Of a stretch of DNA of 64,000 nucleotides, positions 8,162 through 17,461 are shown piece by piece. This stretch comes from Algoriphagus algorifonticola (GTDB lineage Bacteria; Bacteroidota; Bacteroidia; Cytophagales; Cyclobacteriaceae). The notes under the pieces are model-generated. The model was not told where the DNA came from. It made no database searches and saw nothing but the letters and a program-made list of their open reading frames with translations. The position numbers and the translations under genes were made by a program. The stretch covers positions 143,558 through 207,557 of the forward strand of contig NZ_VLOG01000052.1 in NCBI RefSeq assembly GCF_007655305.1, given 5' to 3'. Every line of letters starts with the position of its first letter. The stretch's first letter is position 1.

Positions 8162-9685
8162 ATGGACTACCATACACTTACAGGAAAAGAACTGAAACAA
8201 ATTCGAACGCTTGGTCAGTTGAAGGCCGCAGGCTACCAGGCTAAATCAATCAAAGAGGAGTTAAGAGATAATCTTATTGCTAAGATCAAAGCCAGAGAAA
8301 ATGTCTTTGAAGGTATTTGGGGCTATGAGGACACGGTGATCCCAGATATCGAACGAGCGATTTTATCCCGTCACAACATCAATCTGCTAGGCCTTCGAGG
8401 TCAGGCTAAGACCCGAATTGCGAGAATGATGACCTTGCTCTTGGACGAATATGTACCGGTGGTCTATGGTTCGGAATTGAATGATGATCCATTAGCACCT
8501 TTGACTTCCTATGCGAGAAATCTGATCGAAGAAAGGGGTGATGATACCCCGATCACCTGGTGGCATAGAAATGAGCGTTACACAGAAAAATTAGCGACTC
8601 CTGATGTATCTGTAGCTGATTTGATCGGAGATGTGGACCCTATCAAAGCGGCCACCATGAAGCTCAGTTACAATGATGAGCGGGTGATTCACTATGGTCT
8701 GGTGCCAAGATCTCACCGGTCTATTTTTGTAATTAATGAATTACCGGATTTGCAAGCCCGAATTCAGGTAGCTTTATTCAATATTCTTCAAGAAGGAGAT
8801 ATTCAAATTCGGGGCTTTAAGCTGCGATTGCCCCTGGACATACAATTTGTTTTCACGGCTAATCCAGAGGACTATACCAACCGAGGCAGTATAGTTACTC
8901 CTCTAAAAGATAGAATTGAAAGTCAGATTATCACCCACTATCCAAAGTCTATTGAAATTGGTAAAAAAATCACCGCACAGGAGGCAAACCTGAAAGGAAA
9001 GCCTGTTGAAAATATTCATGTGCCCGAACTCATGAAGGACTTGATCGAACAGATTGCGATTGAGGCAAGAGCTTCCGAGTACGTGGATGAAAAGTCAGGT
9101 GTCTCGGCTCGTTTAACCATTTCAGCCTATGAAAATATGATTTCAGCAGCTGAGAGAAGGCTTTATATGAATGTTGAAAACAAAACGGTGGTAAGAATTG
9201 CCGATTTGATCGGAGTAATTCCGGCGATTACCGGTAAAGTAGAATTAGTGTATGAAGGAGAGCAAGAAGGTGCGGGATTGGTTGCGTACAACTTAATTGG
9301 AAAAGCTATAAGATCTCAGTTTGTAAATTATTTTCCATCTCCGGAAGAAAAGAAAAAGTCCAAGGAAGGAAACCCCTATGTGATTCCACTTGCCTGGTTT
9401 GGGGAAGGAAATGTCCTGGATATTTTAGCTTCTCAATCCGATAAAGAGTATAAGCAAGCTTTAATGGAAGTTCCAGGCTTGGAAAATGTGGTAACACAAT
9501 TGGTCAAAAATCTACCTGAAAGAGAGAAAGAATTTTTTATGGAATTTGCATTGCATGGATTGGCTGAATATTCTCAGCTGAGCAAACGCATGTTGGACAC
9601 TGGTTTACAGTTCAAGGATTTATTCAGTTCCATGTTTGATATGGGACCTGGAGAAGAAGATGATTTTGATGAGGATGATTTATAA
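8162..9685 (+). CDS. MoxR/magnesium-chelatase-like AAA+ ATPase
   Basis: A 507-residue AAA+ protein. The P-loop is GLRGQAKT at 77-84 (Lys83), a variant of GxxGxGKT with Ala where Gly is usual. A Walker-B-like segment (SIFVINELPDL) and a sensor region (IQFVFTANPEDYTNRGSI) follow. The tail is very acidic (GEEDDFDEDDL). It is translated right after the VWA gene and surely works with it; the pair resembles the BchI/BchD and MoxR/VWA arrangement. A strong terminator closes the operon. Confidence 0.85.
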   Translation: MDYHTLTGKELKQIRTLGQLKAAGYQAKSIKEELRDNLIAKIKARENVFEGIWGYEDTVIPDIERAILSRHNINLLGLRGQAKTRIARMMTLLLDEYVPVVYGSELNDDPLAPLTSYARNLIEERGDDTPITWWHRNERYTEKLATPDVSVADLIGDVDPIKAATMKLSYNDERVIHYGLVPRSHRSIFVINELPDLQARIQVALFNILQEGDIQIRGFKLRLPLDIQFVFTANPEDYTNRGSIVTPLKDRIESQIITHYPKSIEIGKKITAQEANLKGKPVENIHVPELMKDLIEQIAIEARASEYVDEKSGVSARLTISAYENMISAAERRLYMNVENKTVVRIADLIGVIPAITGKVELVYEGEQEGAGLVAYNLIGKAIRSQFVNYFPSPEEKKKSKEGNPYVIPLAWFGEGNVLDILASQSDKEYKQALMEVPGLENVVTQLVKNLPEREKEFFMEFALHGLAEYSQLSKRMLDTGLQFKDLFSSMFDMGPGEEDDFDEDDL

Positions 9686-9687
9686 AA

Positions 9688-9711
9688 AGGGGCGAAAGCC
9701 TCTTTTTTTTT
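9688..9711 (+). terminator. Terminator of the VWA/AAA operon
   Basis: AGGGGC (9688-9693) pairs with GCCTCT (9698-9703) around a GAAA tetraloop, with one G-U pair, and runs into eight or nine T residues. It begins two bases after the ATPase stop codon. The T-run overlaps the -33 element of the next promoter. Confidence 0.85.
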
Positions 9712-9739
9712 GCTTTCAGACTTTTCCCCCATACCTTTG
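9710..9739 (+). promoter_or_regulatory. Bacteroidota-type promoter upstream of the riboswitch
   Basis: TTG at 9710-9712, a spacer of exactly 19 bases, then TACCTTTG at 9732-9739 match the Bacteroidota housekeeping consensus TTG-N19-TAnnTTTG. Transcription would start near 9745, just before the TPP aptamer. Confidence 0.75.
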
Positions 9740-9748
9740 CACATAGAT

Positions 9749-9830
9749 CATAAGGGGTGCCTTAATAAAACGGGCTGAGATCATACCCATAATACCTGAT
9801 CCGGGTAGTGCCGGCGAAGGGAAATGAGCA
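9749..9830 (+). promoter_or_regulatory. TPP riboswitch (THI element)
   Basis: The conserved core of the thiamine pyrophosphate aptamer is complete and in order: GGGGTGCC (9754-9761), GGGCTGAGA (9772-9780), ATACCC (9783-9788), ACCTGATC (9794-9801) and TAGTGCCGGCGAAGGGAA (9806-9823). It sits between a promoter and a TonB-dependent receptor gene whose start is about 140 bases further on. The leader holds a hairpin TGACTT/AAGTCA at 9915-9931 without a T-run, so control may be at translation initiation rather than by termination. High TPP should lower receptor expression. Confidence 0.95.
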
Positions 9831-9971
9831 AGCAGAGTAAATTTTGAACAGACAGTTTGGTACCGCTGCCGTTCTTTGATTTTTACTTTTGCAAAACGGG
9901 TAAACAAATACGGCTGACTTCCCCTAAGTCATCCCATGTTTCACTCAATGACCCGAGAGGGATTTAAACAA

Positions 9972-12359
9972 ATGAAAAAATTATTGATGGGCTGGATGGC
10001 ATTTATGCTGACCATTTCGGCTTGGGCTCAAAATAGTTTGAGCGGAAAAGTATTGGACGCAAAAAGTGGAGAGCCTCTGGTAGGAGCATCTGTATGGACA
10101 GAAAAAACAGGTAGAGGAGCTATTACTGATGGAGCAGGAAATTTCACCATTTCTAAACTTCCTGCTGGTGAGGTAGACCTCAGAGTATCTTATTTAGGTT
10201 ATGAGACTTTTCGTCAGAATGTAAGCTTACCCTATTCCGGAAATTTGGAGATTAGACTTTCTAATAAGGATTTTCTGAGTGAAGAATTTATAGTATCTGC
10301 CACTCGGGCATCGGAAAACACCCCAACCACATTCAAAACGATTGATAAGGAGGAGCTTGCCAAAAGAAACTTGGGTCAGGATATTCCCATTCTTTTGAAC
10401 TTCACCCCTTCTGTAGTTACCCATTCAGATGCCGGTGCTGGCATAGGATATACTGGTCTCCGAATTCGGGGTACAGACCAAACAAGAATCAACGTTACTG
10501 TGAATGGAATCCCTCTCAATGATGCTGAGTCACATGGAGTATTCTGGGTCAATATGCCGGATTTTGCCAGTTCGGTGGATAATGTGCAGATTCAGCGGGG
10601 AGTCGGAACTTCGACCAATGGAGCTGCTACTTTCGGAGCAAGTTTGAATTTCCAAACAGATACCAGGCAGGAAGAAGCCTACGCCCAGGTGGATAATGGT
10701 TTTGGCAGCTTCAACACTTGGAGACATACAGTTAAAGCTGGAACAGGTTTATTGAATAATCGATTTGCCGTAGATGCGAGATTATCCAAAATCACGACCG
10801 ATGGCTATGTGGATAGAGCTTTTTCTGATTTGGGATCTTACTTCCTTTCCGGAGGCTACTATGGAGAAAATCATGTAGTCAAATTGAATGTTTTCTCCGG
10901 AAAAGAGCAGACTTATCAGTCTTGGTATGGTTTACCGGAGGCTCTATTGGAGACTGACCGCACCAATAATTTCTACACCTATGATAATGAAACAGATAAT
11001 TACCAGCAGGATCATTATCAGTTGATTTATACGGGAAAAATTGGGTCCAATTGGAAAACCAATCTGGCTTTACATTATACCTATGGCCGCGGCTATTATG
11101 AGCAATTTCGCGAGAATGACCGATTTTCCAGATATGCCTTGCCCAACGTCATTATTGGTGGAGATACCATTACTAGAACAGATATCATTAGAAGAAGATG
11201 GTTGGACAATGATTTCTTTGGATTCGTAGGATCTGTTAATTATGTGTCCGATGATGGAAAATGGGATGTGATTTTAGGAGGTGGGGCCAATCGCTACGAT
11301 GGCGACCATTTTGGAGAAATCATTTGGGCCAGGATTGCCGGAGACACCGATATCCGAGATCGATATTACGATAATAACGCTGTTAAAGACGATAGAAATA
11401 TCTACGCCAAAGCCAATTATGAGTTAAAGCCAGGCTTAAATCTATTTGGAGATCTTCAAGTTCGGGGGATTAATTATACCTTCTTCGGAGTCAATGATGA
11501 TTTGAGAATTGTGGATGGTCAGGAAAATTATACCTTCTTCAATCCAAAGTTTGGTTTCTCGTACGAAAAAGGAAATCAGACTTGGTATGCCAGCTACGCT
11601 GTAGCCAACCGCGAACCAACAAGAGCTGATTTTACGGACAATCCGATTACGGAAGTGCCAAGACCGGAAAGACTCAATAATATCGAGGCAGGTGTGCGGT
11701 CAAGAGCAGGCAACTTTACCTATAATGCCAACTTCTATTATATGGACTACAAGGATCAATTGATTCTCACAGGTCAAATTAATAATGTGGGCGCTTATAT
11801 CAGAGAAAATGTTGCCTCATCCTACAGAGCCGGGATTGAGCTAGATGGTGCGTATCAGGTATCTAAAAAATGGACTTTGGGAGGAAACATTGCCTTCAGT
11901 CAAAATAAGATTGCTGAATTCACGGAGTACATAGATGACTATAGCGTAGAGGAATTTCAGCAAATAGAAAATACCTACACGAATACAGATATAGCCTTTT
12001 CTCCCAATGTAGTGGGTTCTGCTATTGTCGAATATCATCCAACCAAGAACCTTTCTCTGAACTGGTTGAGTAAATATGTAGGACAGCAATATCTGGATAA
12101 TACATCCAATGAGAACCGGACATTGGATGCATTTTTCACCAATGATCTTCGAATCAGCTATACCGCACAGCCCCGATTCTTCAAGGGGTTAGAGGTAAAC
12201 TTATTGATCAATAATATTTTCAATGAGTTATACGAGCCGAATGGTTACACCTTTAGCTATTTTGTGCCTGGGAATAGTGGCAGAGAATTAATTACAGAAA
12301 ACTTCTATTATCCTCAGGCAGGCACGAATTTCTTGCTTGGAGTGAGTATGAAGTTCTAA
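9972..12359 (+). CDS. TonB-dependent receptor, TPP-riboswitch controlled (probable thiamine uptake)
   Basis: A 795-residue outer-membrane receptor. It has a signal peptide (MKKLLMGWMAFMLTISAWAQ), a carboxypeptidase-regulatory-like domain at about 22-100 (LSGKVLDAKSGEPLVGASV), a plug domain with GYTGLRIRGTDQTRINVTVNGIP and VQIQRGVGTSTNGAATFG, and a beta-barrel ending in the aromatic terminal strand LLGVSMKF. The ATG at 9972 is preferred over two upstream in-frame starts because the signal peptide begins there. The only evidence for the substrate is the riboswitch: thiamine, its phosphates or a precursor. No thiamine enzymes are adjacent. Confidence 0.9.
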   Translation: MKKLLMGWMAFMLTISAWAQNSLSGKVLDAKSGEPLVGASVWTEKTGRGAITDGAGNFTISKLPAGEVDLRVSYLGYETFRQNVSLPYSGNLEIRLSNKDFLSEEFIVSATRASENTPTTFKTIDKEELAKRNLGQDIPILLNFTPSVVTHSDAGAGIGYTGLRIRGTDQTRINVTVNGIPLNDAESHGVFWVNMPDFASSVDNVQIQRGVGTSTNGAATFGASLNFQTDTRQEEAYAQVDNGFGSFNTWRHTVKAGTGLLNNRFAVDARLSKITTDGYVDRAFSDLGSYFLSGGYYGENHVVKLNVFSGKEQTYQSWYGLPEALLETDRTNNFYTYDNETDNYQQDHYQLIYTGKIGSNWKTNLALHYTYGRGYYEQFRENDRFSRYALPNVIIGGDTITRTDIIRRRWLDNDFFGFVGSVNYVSDDGKWDVILGGGANRYDGDHFGEIIWARIAGDTDIRDRYYDNNAVKDDRNIYAKANYELKPGLNLFGDLQVRGINYTFFGVNDDLRIVDGQENYTFFNPKFGFSYEKGNQTWYASYAVANREPTRADFTDNPITEVPRPERLNNIEAGVRSRAGNFTYNANFYYMDYKDQLILTGQINNVGAYIRENVASSYRAGIELDGAYQVSKKWTLGGNIAFSQNKIAEFTEYIDDYSVEEFQQIENTYTNTDIAFSPNVVGSAIVEYHPTKNLSLNWLSKYVGQQYLDNTSNENRTLDAFFTNDLRISYTAQPRFFKGLEVNLLINNIFNELYEPNGYTFSYFVPGNSGRELITENFYYPQAGTNFLLGVSMKF

Positions 12360-12383
12360 GCTGACATATAGAAAAACTTGATC

Positions 12384-12417
12384 AAGTCCTGCTTCAGTTT
12401 GAGGCAGGACTTTTTTA
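12384..12417 (+). terminator. Terminator of the TonB receptor gene
   Basis: AAGTCCTGC (12384-12392) pairs perfectly with GCAGGACTT (12404-12412) around an 11-base loop and is followed by TTTT and an AT-rich run. It lies between the receptor and the convergent histidine kinase gene. Confidence 0.85.
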
Positions 12418-12426
12418 TTTAAATTT

Positions 12427-13488
12427 TTAAAAGATAACCTTAAAAGTAGTCCCGACCCCTTCTTCACTTTCCACTTCTATGCTTCCGCCAGCATTTTGAA
12501 GATGGCTGTTTACTAAATAAAGCCCAATGCCTTTGGCCTCTGAGTGCCCGTGAAAAGTTTGATTCATTTTGAATATCTTATCCTTTACTCTTTCCATATT
12601 CATCCCTTGCCCATTGTCTTTGATATAGAGAAATACTCTGTCAGCAACTAATTCTGTCCATAAGCAAACCTGTGGTGCCACATCTGTTTTTCTATATTTA
12701 ATGGAGTTTCCTATCAAATTCAGGAATATACTTTCTAAATGAAGCCTGTTGAAATAAACTTCACCTGCATTGGAAAAATCATGTTTGATTTGGGCATTGA
12801 CTGATTTCAGGGTAGGATTCAGTGTAATCAGTGTTTCCTGAAGAATTTCTGATAAGTTGACCAGCTCCTTTTTATCATTGTTACTGTCCTTTTCAGAAAG
12901 TTTATTCAAATATTTATTGAGGTTTTCTTTTAGTCCCAAGGTTGATCTCTGAATAAGCTTGATCAACTCTACGCTTTCTTCGTCTTTTATTTTCTCCAAA
13001 TTAAGTAACTGGAAAACTGACAATATACTCGAAACTGGAGACCTCAAATCATGAGCTGTAATGTATGTTAGACTTTTGAGTTCTTCGTTTTTGTGAGAAA
13101 GGTCGGACAGTAATTCGTCCTTGCTTTCTTCCAGTCTTTTCTTTTCAGTAATTTCTTTAGCTATCGCAAAAACCAGTTTTTTTTCGGTATTGGGCCAAGC
13201 AGTCCAATAAAGCCAAATGATTTTACCACTCTTGGTAATGTATCGGTTTTCGAAGTTTAGCAAGGGCTGCGATTCAAAAAGTTGAGATCTCCTTTGATTG
13301 GTCATTGACACATCTTCAGGATGTATAAAATCATTAATAGGTCGAGAGTAGAGTTCCTCTTGACTATATTCTAATACTTTGGAAACCGCCGGGTTTATTC
13401 TTTTGAAATAGCCATCAAAACCTGCAATGCACAGTAGGTCAGGAACTAAATCGAAAAATAATTCAAAGGGATAATCTTCTGTAGTCAT
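12427..13488 (-). CDS. PAS-domain sensor histidine kinase, orphan
   Basis: A 353-residue cytoplasmic kinase with no transmembrane segment. A PAS/PAC sensor covers about 8-118 (LLCIAGFDGYFKRINPAVSK, then GKIIWLYWTAWP). The phosphorylated histidine is His146 in ITAHDLRSPVSSI. The HATPase domain shows the N box (ESIFLNLIGNSIKYR), G1 box (IKDNGQGM) and G2 box (AKGIGLYLVNSHL). No response regulator is adjacent, so its partner is elsewhere. The ligand of the PAS domain is unknown. Confidence 0.9.
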   Translation of the reverse strand: MTTEDYPFELFFDLVPDLLCIAGFDGYFKRINPAVSKVLEYSQEELYSRPINDFIHPEDVSMTNQRRSQLFESQPLLNFENRYITKSGKIIWLYWTAWPNTEKKLVFAIAKEITEKKRLEESKDELLSDLSHKNEELKSLTYITAHDLRSPVSSILSVFQLLNLEKIKDEESVELIKLIQRSTLGLKENLNKYLNKLSEKDSNNDKKELVNLSEILQETLITLNPTLKSVNAQIKHDFSNAGEVYFNRLHLESIFLNLIGNSIKYRKTDVAPQVCLWTELVADRVFLYIKDNGQGMNMERVKDKIFKMNQTFHGHSEAKGIGLYLVNSHLQNAGGSIEVESEEGVGTTFKVIF

Positions 13489-13613
13489 GGGCTGAGTTTT
13501 GCCTCTTTTTGAAAATATATATGAAAAATAACTAAAGACTAAAAGGAATTTTATTAAGTGAATAGGAAGAATTTAAAGCCCTCAATTTGTCGGATAAGAA
13601 AATAGCTCGGAGA

Positions 13614-14882
13614 TTATTCTGAGCTATTTTCTTCACTGTTCCATATGACTACTTGATCTTCCAAGTAATGTGGATAAATTTTCAGATGTTGTTTTTTGAC
13701 TTCGGATACTAACCTTTCTCTGAACTCTTCAATATTTTTTCCACTTCCGGCTGCCATAAAAACAGGTTGGATTCCAGTCTTTTTTTCATAGGCTTCTGAA
13801 AGCGCATCAAAATCCTTAAAGTCGGATTCCTGAAGCTCGATTTCAGTCATTTCCATGATTTTCTCTTCAGAAGGCATGGTTTCCACCAGATCAATTTTAT
13901 TGAAGACCAATAGGACAGGCTTATCTCCGGCATTGATTTCTCTGAGTGTCTGAGTCACCACTGCAATATGATCTTCAAAGCTTGGATGCGAAATATCCAC
14001 CACATGGACCAGGAGGTCTGCTTCTCGAATTTCATCCAGTGTAGATTTGAATGACTCTATCAAGTGTGTAGGTAGCTTTCGAATAAATCCTACTGTGTCG
14101 GAAAGCAGGAATGGGAGGTTTTCCAACACGACCTTTCTCACCGTAGAGTCTACCGTCGCAAATAATTTATTTTCAGCTAAAATATCGGTTTTGGTCACCA
14201 AATTCATCAAAGTGGATTTGCCTACATTGGTATAACCTACCAGTGCAACTCTGACAATTCCCTTTCGTCCCTTGCGTTGGGTGACCCCTTGCTTCTCAAT
14301 TTCTTTTAGCTTTTGTCTCAGCAAGGTGATTTTATTTCGGATATCCCGCTTATCTGTTTCGATTTCCTTTTCACCAGCACCACCCCTTGTAGATGTACCA
14401 CCTCTCTGACGCTCTAAGTGAGTCCACATTCGGGTTAATCTCGGAAGTAGATATTGAAATCTGGCCAGTTCTACTTGGGTTTTTGCCTGTGCGGTTTGGG
14501 CTCTTTGTAAGAAAATATCTAAAATCAGCAGAGATCGATCATACACTTTCACTTTCAGCTCATTTTCCAGATTTTTCATCTGAGACGGAGAAAGATCGTC
14601 ATCGAAAATGACCATGTCTACTGCAAAGTGCTCCACATAGGATTGAATTTCCTCCAGTTTTCCTTTCCCCACAAAAGTTTTGATGTCTGGCTTTTCCATT
14701 TTCTGGGTAAAGCGATAAACAGCCTTTACACCCAGTGTTTCGGTCAAAAAAGCCAATTCATCTAAATGCTCATCAATCAGTTGATCAGATTCATTTTGTC
14801 TCACAACGGTCACCAAAACTGCGGTTTCCTGCTTGGGAGCAGTATCGTATAATTTTTGAAGTTTTCGGGAAAATTTACTCAT
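13614..14882 (-). CDS. hflX: Ribosome-associated GTPase HflX
   Basis: HflX binds the large ribosomal subunit and rescues or splits stalled ribosomes under stress. The protein has 422 residues. The HflX N-terminal domain (GKGKLEEI, VIFDDDLSPSQMKNLE, VYDRSLLILDIF) precedes the RGG-rich linker QRGGTSTRGGAGEKEIE. The G domain has G1 GYTNVGKST at about 216-224, G3 DTVGFIRKLP and G4 NKIDL. It is monocistronic by appearance and divergent from rfbC. Confidence 0.93.
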   Translation of the reverse strand: MSKFSRKLQKLYDTAPKQETAVLVTVVRQNESDQLIDEHLDELAFLTETLGVKAVYRFTQKMEKPDIKTFVGKGKLEEIQSYVEHFAVDMVIFDDDLSPSQMKNLENELKVKVYDRSLLILDIFLQRAQTAQAKTQVELARFQYLLPRLTRMWTHLERQRGGTSTRGGAGEKEIETDKRDIRNKITLLRQKLKEIEKQGVTQRKGRKGIVRVALVGYTNVGKSTLMNLVTKTDILAENKLFATVDSTVRKVVLENLPFLLSDTVGFIRKLPTHLIESFKSTLDEIREADLLVHVVDISHPSFEDHIAVVTQTLREINAGDKPVLLVFNKIDLVETMPSEEKIMEMTEIELQESDFKDFDALSEAYEKKTGIQPVFMAAGSGKNIEEFRERLVSEVKKQHLKIYPHYLEDQVVIWNSEENSSE

Positions 14883-15059
14883 AAAGGATTTTTGATTCTC
14901 AATACAAAAGGAGAGATCGAGTGGATAAGTTTCAATTATTTGGAAATATCCCTCTGAAAATCACCTTCCAAGGCACAAAGTTCGTCATATTTCCTCAATA
15001 ATGATTAGGATAGTCTTGGGGGGACTACTTATTTTGCTTTCAAATAAAATTAAACTCCC

Positions 15060-15614
15060 ATGGCTCAGATAACGGAAACCTTCATTTCCGGTGTTTTTGA
15101 AATACAACCTAAATTGTTTCAAGATTCTAGGGGCTATTTTTTTGAATCATTCCGAAAGGATTGGTTCTCTGCCAATGGTTTGGAAGAAAATTGGGTTCAG
15201 GATAATCAGTCTTTTTCCCAAAAAGGAACTGTCCGTGGACTACATTTTCAAAAAGATCCATTTGCTCAGGCAAAGCTCGTGCGTGTGGTGAAGGGGAAGG
15301 TTTTGGATGTGGTAGTGGACCTTCGGAAAGATTCAGCTACCTTTGGGCGATCATTATCTGTGGTTTTGGATGCATCCAAGCAGAATTTACTGTATATTCC
15401 GAAAGGATTTGCACACGGATTTTCGGTCTTGGAAGATGCACTTTTCCTGTATAAATGTTCCAATTATTATCACCAAGCCAGCGAAGGAGGAATTTTATGG
15501 AATGATTCGGAGCTAGGCATTGATTGGAAAGTGACAGACCCCATAATCTCAGAAAAAGATCAGAAGTGGCCAACATTGGCTGAATTTATAAAATCAAGTG
15601 GAGGAGGATTCTAA
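15060..15614 (+). CDS. rfbC: dTDP-4-dehydrorhamnose 3,5-epimerase
   Basis: RmlC epimerises dTDP-4-keto-6-deoxyglucose at C3 and C5 on the way to dTDP-L-rhamnose. It has 184 residues, a usual length for this cupin. Visible motifs are DSRGYFFESFRKDW, the catalytic-His segment VRGLHFQ, IPKGFAHGFSVL and the tyrosine-bearing LYKCSNYYHQASEGGI. The other rml genes are not in the window. The stop is directly followed by the phosphatase ATG, so the two are co-translated. Confidence 0.93.
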   Translation: MAQITETFISGVFEIQPKLFQDSRGYFFESFRKDWFSANGLEENWVQDNQSFSQKGTVRGLHFQKDPFAQAKLVRVVKGKVLDVVVDLRKDSATFGRSLSVVLDASKQNLLYIPKGFAHGFSVLEDALFLYKCSNYYHQASEGGILWNDSELGIDWKVTDPIISEKDQKWPTLAEFIKSSGGGF

Positions 15615-16361
15615 ATGGGCATTTTAGACCTGTTTAAACGTAAACCTGAAGTCATAGAAAACTTGGACCTTAGCTGGTTGCAGGCAGACATGCACTCTCA
15701 TCTCATACCTGGAATAGATGATGGATCTAAATCTATAGAGGAATCCCTGGATTTGGTACGCAGGTTATCCCAATATGGGCTTAGAAAGATTATCACCACC
15801 CCTCATATCATGTCTGAGTATTACCGAAATACTCCTGAAATTATCCAGATGGGGCTGGAAGATCTACGAAAGGCGGTAAAAAACGAGGGCATTGAGATAG
15901 AAATTGATGCGGCTGCAGAGTACTATATGGATGAGATTTTCTTGGAAAAAGTGAAAGCTGGGGAAGAGCTTTTAACTTTTGGAGATAACTATATCCTAGT
16001 CGAAACAGGCTTTATCAATCGACCTCAGATGTTGCTGGAGATTTTTTTCCACTTGGAAATGGCTGGATATAAGCCGGTTTTTGCACATCCTGAGCGCTAT
16101 CAGTACTTAGTTGCGGATAAAGATTTATTACAGGATCTCATTGACAGAAATATTATCTTCCAGATTAACCTGCTTTCATTGACAGGGTTTTACTCCAAGC
16201 AAGTCAAGGATTTTGCAGAGACACTTTTAGAAAAGGCAAATGTTCGATTTTTTGGAACAGACTGTCATAATTCTCGTTATCTGGATATGTTGGAAACACT
16301 GCCTAAATCCAAAACTTTTGAAAAAATCCGTCATTCGGAATGGTTAAACACCAGTCTTTGA
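15615..16361 (+). CDS. CpsB/CapC-type PHP tyrosine phosphatase
   Basis: A 248-residue metal-dependent phosphatase of the PHP fold that usually dephosphorylates the tyrosine kinase of capsule or exopolysaccharide export. All metal-binding motifs are present: ADMHSHL at 24-30, TPHIM, a glutamate in ETGF, FAHPERY and FGTDCHN. It starts on the base after the rfbC stop. No tyrosine kinase (Wzc-type) gene is in view, so the target is elsewhere. Confidence 0.87.
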   Translation: MGILDLFKRKPEVIENLDLSWLQADMHSHLIPGIDDGSKSIEESLDLVRRLSQYGLRKIITTPHIMSEYYRNTPEIIQMGLEDLRKAVKNEGIEIEIDAAAEYYMDEIFLEKVKAGEELLTFGDNYILVETGFINRPQMLLEIFFHLEMAGYKPVFAHPERYQYLVADKDLLQDLIDRNIIFQINLLSLTGFYSKQVKDFAETLLEKANVRFFGTDCHNSRYLDMLETLPKSKTFEKIRHSEWLNTSL

Positions 16362-16374
16362 TCTTAAATAAAGC

Positions 16375-17328
16375 ATGAAAATTCTTATAACCGGAATTAC
16401 AGGTTTGCTAGGCAGCTATTTAGCTAAAGAACTTCGTGCTTTGGGTGAAATTCACGGGCTCAGAAGAAAGCAATCTTCAGATAAATTGATCCAAGGCTTA
16501 GATTTTCCAATTCATTGGCATGAAGGAAGTTTGGCAGATATGGATGCGCTGGAATCAGCCTTACAGGAAATCGACCTTGTGGTCCATTGTGCCGGCTTGG
16601 TTTCCTTTAACCCTGCGGATACTGATCGCTTATACCATGTCAATGTGGAGGGTACAGCAAACTTGATTAACGCCCTGCTGAATACAGGGGTGAAAAAGTT
16701 GGTTCATGTATCCTCAGTAGCTGCGATCGGCAGGAGTATTGAAGCAAAAATAATTGACGAAAATTTCAAGTGGACAGAGTCACCACTGAATACAGAATAC
16801 GCAGTTTCTAAATATTGGGGTGAACTGGAAGCTTGGAGAGGAGCTCAGGAAGGACTGGATGTGATGGTGGTAAACCCATCTGTTCTTTTGCCCAAGGTGG
16901 AGGATGAGCGATCCAGCGCATCTGTTTATCAATTTATTTTGAAGGGAAATTCTTTTTATCCTACTGGAAACATCAATTACCTGGACATTCGGGATGCTGC
17001 AGAGATGATCCGGAAATTGATTCAAAAGGAAGCTTGGGGAGAGCGCTTTATCCTCAATGCAGCAAGCATTCCTTTCCGGGACTTTTTTGAAACAATGGCT
17101 ACGGTATTTCAAAAAACAGCCCCAACCAAGCCAGCCAAAGGCCTAATCTTAAATCTAGCCGTATTTTTTACAGGAATAGGAAGAAAATTGGGACTTACTG
17201 ACAATCTATTAAATAAGAAAACTGCGAAAATTGCTTCCCAAAAAATTACATTTGATGGCAGTAAAGCAGTGCAACTTTTAGACTTTGAATTCAAATCTTT
17301 GGAAGATACCTTTTCCTGGGCAAAGTAA
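16375..17328 (+). CDS. NAD-dependent epimerase/dehydratase family protein (extended SDR)
   Basis: A 317-residue extended short-chain dehydrogenase. The Rossmann motif is GITGLLGSYLA at the N-terminus and the catalytic Tyr-Lys pair is in EYAVSKYWGE. HVSSVAAIG supplies the serine. It follows the phosphatase by 13 bases and so belongs to the same operon. It may act on a nucleotide sugar, but the substrate-binding half does not point to a specific one; related proteins act on dihydroflavonol-like or steroid substrates. Confidence 0.8.
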   Translation: MKILITGITGLLGSYLAKELRALGEIHGLRRKQSSDKLIQGLDFPIHWHEGSLADMDALESALQEIDLVVHCAGLVSFNPADTDRLYHVNVEGTANLINALLNTGVKKLVHVSSVAAIGRSIEAKIIDENFKWTESPLNTEYAVSKYWGELEAWRGAQEGLDVMVVNPSVLLPKVEDERSSASVYQFILKGNSFYPTGNINYLDIRDAAEMIRKLIQKEAWGERFILNAASIPFRDFFETMATVFQKTAPTKPAKGLILNLAVFFTGIGRKLGLTDNLLNKKTAKIASQKITFDGSKAVQLLDFEFKSLEDTFSWAK

Positions 17329-17461
17329 ACTAATTTCGGAAAGGCTTCGTTATCCCTTTCTTGCGCTGGGAAGGCCTTTATATCACTTGAAAAAAATTAA
17401 CATTTCAGCGTTTTGAGAGACCATTTTATTTGGTATCTTAAGTAAACCTTAACACATTCGA

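Noticed and set aside
12427..14882. Two-component system with histidine kinase and neighbour
   Set aside because: The neighbour is the GTPase HflX; no receiver domain is found.
15060..17328. Complete capsule or O-antigen cluster
   Set aside because: Only rfbC, a phosphatase and an SDR gene are present; no glycosyltransferases, Wzx, Wzy, Wza or Wzc-type genes are nearby.
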